Assembly (NCBI GenBank): GCA_032871835.1
Contig: CM065299.1
Location: 81,845,652-81,909,651 of the forward strand
DNA from: Dipteronia dyeriana
Taxonomy: Eukaryota; Streptophyta; Magnoliopsida; Sapindales; Sapindaceae
Length of the DNA: 64,000 nt
Direction of reading: 5' to 3'
The first letter of the stretch is position 1; each line of letters starts with the position of its first letter. Position numbers and translations under genes: made by a program. Shown one piece after another: positions 57,767 through 64,000 of the stretch. Below the pieces are notes generated by a model. That model was given only the letters and a program-made list of their open reading frames with translations, was not told where the DNA came from and ran no database searches.

Positions 57767-59559
57767 GTATACCAACATGTCCTGCCTCTAGGACTAAAGT
57801 CTGGATCAGAAAGTGGTGGGGCATCCCTGTGTGTATGCGTGGTCGACCCCTGAAGCCCTCGGATCATATCCAGTAACACTCAATGCTGATGTTGTCGATC
57901 CTCCTCACTCTTTCAGATCATATCCACCAACTCCCGGTGTTAATGCTCTCGATCCTCCTCACTCTTTTGGAGGGCTTCATGCACATTGTTCAACAGATCT
58001 TCTCATGAGGCCAGATATCATGTCTACATTGTTAGTACAAAACTATCAACATGTCGTGTTAATACAAATAAAAAAAACTTTCTTTTCAACTTACCTCTCC
58101 ATCAAGTCCAACGCCTCAATGGGAATCCCCAGTAGATGCAGCATTTTCGGGGGTGGTAAACCAAACCCGCCTATGCCTATGCCTATGCATATGCCTTTCT
58201 CGTTGAGGGTCTGTCTGATATCTCTCACTGTCACTACGCCTTAAACCCCCAGCCTTGGGCTCAGATCCCTCATTGTCACTGGTCCCCCACCCTCTGTCCC
58301 ACTATTCATGCCAAAGGTAGTCTCATCGGGGACTGAAGGTGGAATCTGAAGTCTGTTCTCCTCTATATACAGGCTCCCCCCCTCGTTTAGCCCCGCATAG
58401 TACGGTGCCTCTCTCTCTGCTGATGTGGGCACCAGTTTCTTCCTCGTAAACATCTGAACTAATGGCTAGAACAATGTAATTGTACACTTACTAACTAATA
58501 TAAACATTAACGAATTAAATACATACCCTGACTTTGAAAATCTTGGTCAGCTTCTTCCTTCTCGGTTGTTTGGTCAACTCCCACTTCAAAATACGGGAAG
58601 ACAAGTCTGTAACCCTTCTGGCACCGAATTCTTTACCCAAATCAGAGATCACCTCGAAAACAAATATTTGCATTAAAGATAAGTACGATAAGTATCCAGA
58701 ACATTTAGGACACCAACAATAAAGTACAACTTGTAATTCGAAGTTCTTACCAATATGGCGTGAGATAGACCGTATATGTTGTAGGTATCCACCGTATGTA
58801 CGTGAGCGCCCTTTTCATGCAGGCATCGCTCAAACCCGTCTCGTCACTCATCAAGTGCATGTTTGAATGAGTAAATAGAATGGCTGTACACGTGGGCACC
58901 CCACGGGAACGCGTCGAACGCATCAAGATCCTTAACCAGTCGAAACTGCCAAACTGGAATCTTGAATCTGTCGTCCACCCCTATCGGTATCCAGTTCAGC
59001 ATATATATATGAGGCAGAGCTTCACAACATCGTACGCCTCTCCAAACTCTCTGATGGTGACAACACCTCTTATCTCCTCTAAAGAGACCTCATCGGCTCC
59101 AGGAAAGTATCGTTGATGTATGCCATTCTCCACTTTTGCATACACGGTCGTGTCCGGTACAACTCTAAATCGTAATCCGATGATCAGAAAAAATTCCACA
59201 TTCAAAAATCTCACCGACTGGTTCCCTAACATGAGCTGCATCTAATCTATTGGGCCGTTATGATGCAGCTCCCTCAAAAGCAACCAATGGATAACACCAC
59301 CCAAAAACTTCATCTCTCGATGCATCGTTAGGAAATGCCCAAAACATGACGCCATGAACTGACGACGATCTTCATCTGTAAATTCTACAGGGACCCGGTT
59401 CAACGCGTCGTCTATATGGGCAATGGTGTCAAAATGGTCGTGTCGAGTCAATTTGCCCTTATACCAGTCTCATTGTGGAGTTTTAAGCAAATCCCTCAAC
59501 CTATTTATCATCTGCAATGTAACAGAAACACAACATCATTAAACAGAAAAAAGCTCGGA

Positions 59560-60340
59560 TCCAAAATTATAAGTGTCGATCAAATGTAAAAACAGCTCGA
59601 TCCTATTAAAAAAAGCTCGATCCCATGACAAAAAAAACTCGATCCCATAAGAAAAAAACTCGATCCAATGTAAAAAAAATAAGCCCGATCCCATCACAAA
59701 ATAGCTCGACCATTTGAAACAAAGCTCGATCCCATAACAAAAAAGTTTGATCCAATATAAAAAAAGCTGTGTCCAATTAAAAAAAAGCTCGATCCCATGA
59801 TCAAAAATCTCGACCCTTTAAAAAAGCTCGATCCCATAATAAAAAAACTCGATCCAATGTAAAAAAAAAAGCTCGGTCCTATAAAAAATAAGCTCGATTC
59901 CAGGACAAATAAGCTCGACCCTTAAAAAAAACTCGATCCTATGATAAAAATGATCGATCCAATAACAAAAATGTTCGATCCAATGTAAAAAAAGCTCGAT
60001 CCAATTAAAAAAAAAACTCGATCTCATGACAAAAAAGCTCGATCTCATAACAATAAAGCTCCATCCAATATAAAAAAAAAACTCGATCTTATTTAAAAAA
60101 ATCTCGATCCAATGAAAAAAAAACTCCCTCCTATTGAAAAAAGCTCGATCCCTTTTAAAAAAATCTCGATCCCTTTTAAAAAAATCTCGATCCCTTTAAA
60201 AAAATCTCGATCCCTTTAAAAAAAGCTCGATCCCTTTAAAAAAAACTCGACCCCTTTCAAAAAAAACTCGAACTCTTATAAAAAAAGCTCGAACTCTTAT
60301 AAAAAAAACTCGACTTATCAAAACCTAATTTTCACGAAAA
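59560..60340. repeat. A-tract / GCTCGATCC array in the MULE2 ULP leader intron
   Basis: About 37 units of form AAAAAAGCTCGATCCCATGAC over some 775 bp, mean spacing about 21 bp. Units at 60140-60240 are nearly uniform (CTCGATCCCTTT plus A-tract), so that end looks youngest. Confidence 0.9.
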
Positions 60341-60574
60341 AAAATCTTGACTCAACTACAAAAAATCTCAATTCTCCTGTAAAAAGTCTTAGTAACCCAG
60401 AATTTCATATTCCTCAACATATATTCAACCAAATTTCAAACTCTAACCTAAACCACAACCATTCTCAAATCTCTATTTTAACCCTAATCTACAATTTCAA
60501 TCAACAAAACTCAAGTTTAACATGCAATGCAAGTTATCAACAAAAAAACGAGGAAAAAAATAAATTGATCTTAC

Positions 60575-60680
60575 ATTTGTCAATCGTAGTTGTTCTCGTG
60601 TACTCTCGTTCCGGTCACTTCGTCGTCGATTAGCTTCTCGTCGGTTTCACTCTTACTTTTCTCTGACTTAGAAAATAGCA
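60575..60680 (-). other. MULE2 ULP leader exon
   Basis: On the minus strand a donor-like CAAAT|GTAAGATC closes this exon at 60575. It resembles the MULE1 leader exon at 51792-51960 (TCGTCGTCG-type pieces, CTCTCTCT leader). The upstream limit is a guess. Confidence 0.45.
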
Positions 60681-60810
60681 AATTTCTCTCTGTTTTAATA
60701 TTTCAGGGTATTTTCGTCTAATCACGTTGAATGATGTCTTTTAAACATACACCAATAACCCCCCTCCCCCCTAAAAAAATAGTGTCAATAATTTTTCAAA
60801 CCCTATAGAC

Positions 60811-61226
60811 AAATGGAGATCCATATATATATATTGCAATTTGTTTTTTAAATTCTCTATTTAAAAAAAATTATATTTTCTTTGATCGGTTAAAGTCTAG
60901 GGTAAAATAGACTTTCAGTTGATGTTGTGACTGTTTAAAGCGGTTGATGAACAATTTTTACAAATGCAAGGACCATTTTGATAAAGTGTGTAAAGATAAG
61001 TAAAATAACGTACATTCCTGAATTGATTGGGTATTAAAATGAAGTTTACCCTTCTATTTTTTTTAATTAATTAAGAATTAAAGATGAAAACGACGCCGTT
61101 TGTTCTTCCTCCTGTATGACAGCCTGCTGCCCTGCTATCAAAACCCGTGAGAAACCCTAAAAGTCGTTCTTCCTTTTGGGTACGTTACGTATAACACACA
61201 AAGCTTCACAGCAGCAGCCAGCTCCA
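60811..61226 (+). promoter_or_regulatory. UTP15 upstream region with telo-box
   Basis: A telo-box AAACCCTAA lies at 61152-61160, 67 bp before the start codon. An AAAACGACGCCGTTT palindrome-like motif lies at 61087-61101. Telo-boxes are enriched upstream of plant ribosome-biogenesis and ribosomal-protein genes, which fits the product. No TATA box at a clear distance was recognised. Confidence 0.6.
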
Positions 61227-62825
61227 ATGGCGGAAGACCTCCAACTGCAATCTTACGTCGGGAAAAGCTTCCCGATCAAGCCCAAATTGAAACCCAAAGC
61301 CAAGACCCTCTCACAAACCCCAGAATCCAAGTACTGGACCTCCTTCAAACCCCACCAAATCCCAAACCTTGTCTCCTCCATTCAATCTCTCGATTTCTCT
61401 CCAAACCCACCTCACCTCTTCGCCGCCGCCCACTCCACCTCTCTCACTCTCTTCTCCTCCAAAACCTTCACTCAGCACTCCGTCATCAACTCCTTCAAGG
61501 ACGTCGTCACCTGCTCCTCCTTCCGCTCCGACGGCTCCCTCCTCGCCGCCTCTGACGTTTCCGGGCTCGTTCAAGTTTTCGACGTCAAAACGCGGACCCC
61601 ACTTCGTCGTTTGAGGTCTCACGCTCGTCCGGTACGTTTCGTCAAGTACCCATTTCTAGATAAACTGCATTTGGTGTCTGGTGGTGATGATGGTGTTGTT
61701 AAATATTGGGATGTTGCTGGGGAGAGTGTGCTTTCGAATTTGTTAGGACATAAAGATTACGTTAGATGCGGGGACTGTTCTCCTGTGAATTCGGAGGTGT
61801 TTGTTACGGGGTCTTATGATCATACTGTGAAATTGTGGGATGTGAGAGTTGAGAATTCGAAGTCAGTGATGGAAGTGAATCATGGGAAGCCGATAGAGGA
61901 TGTTATGTTTTTGCCCTCCGGTGGGTTGCTTGCGACCGCTGGTGGGAATAGCGTGAAAATTTGGGATTTGATTGGAGGAGGGAAGATGGTGTATTCGATG
62001 GAGAATCATAATAAGACTGTTACGTCGATTTGCACTGGAAGAGTTGGGAAAGAGGGCGGAGACGAAGCAATGCAGTATAGAATCTTGAGTGTTGCTTTGG
62101 ATGGGTATATGAAGGTTTTCAATTTTGGAAAAATGAAGGTTACTCATTCTATGAGGTTTCCGGCTCCTCTCATGTCGGTTGAGTTTTCGCCTGATTGTAT
62201 GACTAGAGTTGTTGGGTCATCTAATGGTATTATATTTGCTGGGAGGACGAAGAAGAAGGAAAATGAGGAGCCTGTAGTAGGGAATTTTTGGAGTTTAGGG
62301 AGAGTAGAGGAGAATAGAAAGCCTACACTGAGGCCTTCGTATTATAGGTACTTTCAGAGAGGGCAGAGTGAGAAGCCGAAGGAATGGGATTATGTAGTTG
62401 CTAGACCAAAGAAGGTGAAATTGGGAGAGCATGATAAGCTGTTGAAGAAGTTTAGGCATAAGGAAGCATTGGTGTCGGTATTAAACGGTAAGAATCCGGA
62501 AAATGTGGTGGCTGTGATGGAAGAGTTGGTGCCTAGGAGGAAGTTGTTGAAATGTGTTTCGAATTTGGATAACGAGGAGCTTGGATTGCTGCTGGGCTTC
62601 ATGCAGAAGTACTCCACAGCTCCCAGATACTCTGGATTATTAATGGGTTTGATGAAGAAGGTTCTTGAGACACGGGCTGAAGATATCAAATCGTCTGATG
62701 CATTGAAAGGTCACATTAGAAATCTTAAGCGGTCTATTGAGGAAGAGATAAGAATACAACAGTACTTGCAAGAGATACAGGGTATAATCTCTCCTTTACT
62801 GAGGATTGCTGGAAGGGGGATTTAA
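61227..62825 (+). CDS. UTP15: UTP15 / SLOW WALKER1-type WD40 protein of the small-subunit processome
   Basis: A single uninterrupted frame of 532 residues, about the length of Arabidopsis SWA1. UTP15 is part of the t-UTP/UtpA subcomplex bound to U3 snoRNA and is needed in the nucleolus for 18S rRNA processing and rDNA transcription. WD40 repeats fill about residues 50-340; clear units end VQVFDV (115-120), VVKYWDV (157-163), HTVKLWDV (199-206), SVKIWDL (242-248) and MKVFNF (295-300). A UTP15 C-terminal domain follows at about 390-525 (HKEALVSVLNGKNPENVVAV, LGFMQKYSTAPRYSGLL). I chose ATG 61227 (CCAATGGCGG, good context, MAEDLQLQSY as in the family); the frame is open upstream only through a TTG. 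Codon use and lack of breaks indicate a functional gene. A conserved 'KPLRPSYYRYF'-like linker joins the two domains. Confidence 0.93.
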   Translation: MAEDLQLQSYVGKSFPIKPKLKPKAKTLSQTPESKYWTSFKPHQIPNLVSSIQSLDFSPNPPHLFAAAHSTSLTLFSSKTFTQHSVINSFKDVVTCSSFRSDGSLLAASDVSGLVQVFDVKTRTPLRRLRSHARPVRFVKYPFLDKLHLVSGGDDGVVKYWDVAGESVLSNLLGHKDYVRCGDCSPVNSEVFVTGSYDHTVKLWDVRVENSKSVMEVNHGKPIEDVMFLPSGGLLATAGGNSVKIWDLIGGGKMVYSMENHNKTVTSICTGRVGKEGGDEAMQYRILSVALDGYMKVFNFGKMKVTHSMRFPAPLMSVEFSPDCMTRVVGSSNGIIFAGRTKKKENEEPVVGNFWSLGRVEENRKPTLRPSYYRYFQRGQSEKPKEWDYVVARPKKVKLGEHDKLLKKFRHKEALVSVLNGKNPENVVAVMEELVPRRKLLKCVSNLDNEELGLLLGFMQKYSTAPRYSGLLMGLMKKVLETRAEDIKSSDALKGHIRNLKRSIEEEIRIQQYLQEIQGIISPLLRIAGRGI

Positions 62826-64000
62826 TAGCTTTCGTGTTCTTTATGGGATAGTTTTGTGCTACGTTTTGCCAGCTTGAGATTTTCTTTTTCTTTTTCTTTT
62901 TCATGATGTTTTCTGCAATTTTGTTTAATTATAAATTAATGTATGTTTTCGGCTTCAGTCTGTAAGATGTTCTGACTGGAAATTGTGCTACAGAGCAAGG
63001 AAAAATATCATAACATACGCTTTTTTTGGCCAGCTCTCAATCATTGTCTCTCGAATGTGGTATGGAGTGCTCTCACAATTCACAATACCATATATGAGTA
63101 ATTGTACTTTTTTCTATTGGCATATATGAGAATTTTCAAACATAAAACAAGACTTATGTCCCTCCCCACCCTTAACCATTGGACTAGATAGTAGATAGCA
63201 CTTGACAACTAGGTAAGGGGTGCATATTCTCTTCCCGGGATATTAATTACTAAAGCATTTTTGTTCAGGTTAGTATGTTAATGGGGACGGATGTTGTGAA
63301 ACTGGGGCACTTCTAAGTTCCTGCTTCAATGCTTAATACGAGTCCATATTTTATCTTGTTTGGCATTAGTTGCTGTACATATGCGTATTGAGTTTTATGA
63401 AGTTGTGAGATGGGAAGGAATATCTCTATATCAGTAGACTGATGAAGAGGATTACTGAGACTGTGATATTCATTTCCAGATATTTGCGCCTTCCTTGTAC
63501 TGTGGTAAGTTGGGAACTGCCCCATCCCCCAAGCAATTGTCATCTGTGATTCTCACAGTATCTGTCATTCTGAACTATATACTACAATTATTTAGGCATT
63601 TATCATTCTCATTAACAGCGGTGAAAGAGATGATTATCGGCAGAATTAACACTGATGGCCAACTTTGAGAGTACCTTTTAATGCAGGGATGGTTTTGTAA
63701 ATCTTATGTCTGCAGAAATTGTACAAGATCTCACTCAAATCTTTAATTAGGCCATCAAAACTTGAAAAATTGAAACAACTGCTTCCAAATTAATGGACAG
63801 GACAGTTGTTTGAACAGTTAAATGAACAGAATCGCATTAGGTCTGAAATTCCGAGCACTGAGATGCACTTTAGGTCTATACAAATAAATGGTTGTAAATA
63901 TATGATTGCAAATGAAATGCATATGGTGCCTTTTCTTTTTATATTTCAGTTTTCTATCATTTGTGATTACTCTTGAATTGTAAATATTCTTTTGTTAAAA
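62826..64000. other. UTP15 3' region, no gene recognised
   Basis: A pyrimidine-rich TTTCTTTTTC run near 62883-62902 and AT-rich sequence suit a 3' UTR. No open frame with recognisable protein, RNA gene or repeat was found to the right edge. Confidence 0.5.

Larger units (their letters stand above)
55977..59511 (-). pseudogene. MULE2 DUF1985 / ULP1-like (C48) gene, broken
   Basis: ATG at 59511 follows an acceptor CATTGCAG. Exon 59511-58751 holds DUF1985 (RRQFMASCFGHFLTMHREMK, GLRFRVVPDTTVYAKVENGI) and continues WIPIGVDDRFKIPVWQFRL and DAFPWGAHVYSHSIYSFK. Further exons include KWELTKQPRRKKLTKIFKVR (about 58660-58530), a stretch from 58453 (SAEREAPYYAGLNEGG), a Pro/Ser-rich low-complexity part (57950-57380), YKTFKRNINGEL and DVDVLTPVDAKWF. 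The C48 domain lies at about 56490-55977. There the catalytic His position reads QNLLVVTIDL and the Cys position GNRGPHTLRFIEYLLAG, so both catalytic residues are gone. Stops at 59472-59470 and 59244-59242 and a 2 bp TA gain near 59005 add to the decay. ULP1 enzymes process SUMO; this one cannot. Confidence 0.82.
52120..60810. mobile_element. MULE2: ULP-bearing Mutator-like element (Kaonashi-like), uninterrupted
   Basis: A transposase (plus, 53026-55734) and a DUF1985/ULP1-like gene (minus, 59511-55977) converge, with leader exons near each end. Weak inverted similarity joins about 52140-52260 to about 60710-60800, including TTTTAAAC(A/T)TA and a CTAAAAAAA block. The exact ends and a 9 bp target duplication could not be fixed by eye. 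ULP genes carried by MULEs are known, for example Kaonashi elements of Arabidopsis. The left end nearly abuts the right end of MULE1. Confidence 0.65.

Noticed and set aside
57415..57879. 154-codon minus-strand frame, Pro/Ser-rich
   Set aside because: I treat it as part of the decayed ULP low-complexity region and its minisatellite, not as a separate gene.
59818..60048. Peptide with Ile-Glu-Leu-Phe-Phe heptads on the minus strand
   Set aside because: It is a translation of the 21 bp array; seven codons per unit give the heptads without need for selection.
59560..60340. Possible CRISPR-like array
   Set aside because: The units are contiguous degenerate repeats without unique spacers, in plant DNA; it is a minisatellite.
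63313..63543. 76-codon minus-strand frame downstream of UTP15
   Set aside because: No recognisable domain, no splice or promoter support; likely chance.

Overview
The window is plant nuclear DNA. The host gene at the left has plant-type introns and encodes NODULIN HOMEOBOX (NDX), a plant-specific family. The gene at the right is an intact WD40 ribosome-biogenesis gene (UTP15 type). The 56 kb between them is a nest of plant Ty1/copia, Ty3/gypsy and Mutator-like elements. It is probably a eudicot; I cannot name the species.

Layout. (1) 1-5.9 kb: the N-terminal coding exons of NDX on the minus strand, its leader exon and its promoter. (2) 5879-18094: a Tat-type gypsy element (Gypsy1) inserted in the NDX upstream region, with target duplication CTAAT. 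(3) 18103-26136: a minus-strand copia element (Copia1, target duplication ATTAC) only 3 bp further on. Inside it lies a 2.47 kb non-coding TG...CA element (19910-22375, target duplication ATATC). (4) 26142-30050: the rest of the NDX upstream region, then a chimeric DUF1985/MULE-transposase pseudogene on the plus strand and the 3' exons of a ULP1-like (C48) gene on the minus strand. (5) 30052-31819: a second copy of the NDX leader exon and promoter, without the retroelements. (6) 31820-40991: the 3' end of a truncated copia-like element, with a chromodomain gypsy element (Gypsy2, 33653-39308) nested in it. (7) 41046-52100: the rest of the ULP1/DUF1985 gene of MULE1. It is interrupted by a 909 bp foldback MITE (41968-42876) and by a deleted copia (Copia2, 44272-50721) that sits in its first coding exon. 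(8) about 52120-60810: a second, uninterrupted but decayed relative, MULE2, with a plus-strand MuDR-type transposase and a convergent minus-strand DUF1985/ULP1 gene. (9) 61227-62825: intact UTP15 with a telo-box upstream; no further gene is seen to 64000.

How the parts relate. NDX and UTP15 are the only genes that look functional. Every element gene carries stops or frameshifts; many stops look like C-to-T (G-to-A) changes expected in methylated DNA. MULE1 and MULE2 are two-gene elements in direct tandem. The leader introns of the MULE1 ULP gene and of both MULE2 genes are filled with a roughly 21 bp array of A-tract plus GCTCGATC. Copy B of the NDX promoter keeps the TATA box, leader exon and splice donor and points at the ULP exons of MULE1. 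It also preserves the empty target site of Gypsy1 and Copia1, so the duplication arose from a promoter without those insertions. The two most interesting points are this promoter duplication and the shared intron arrays.
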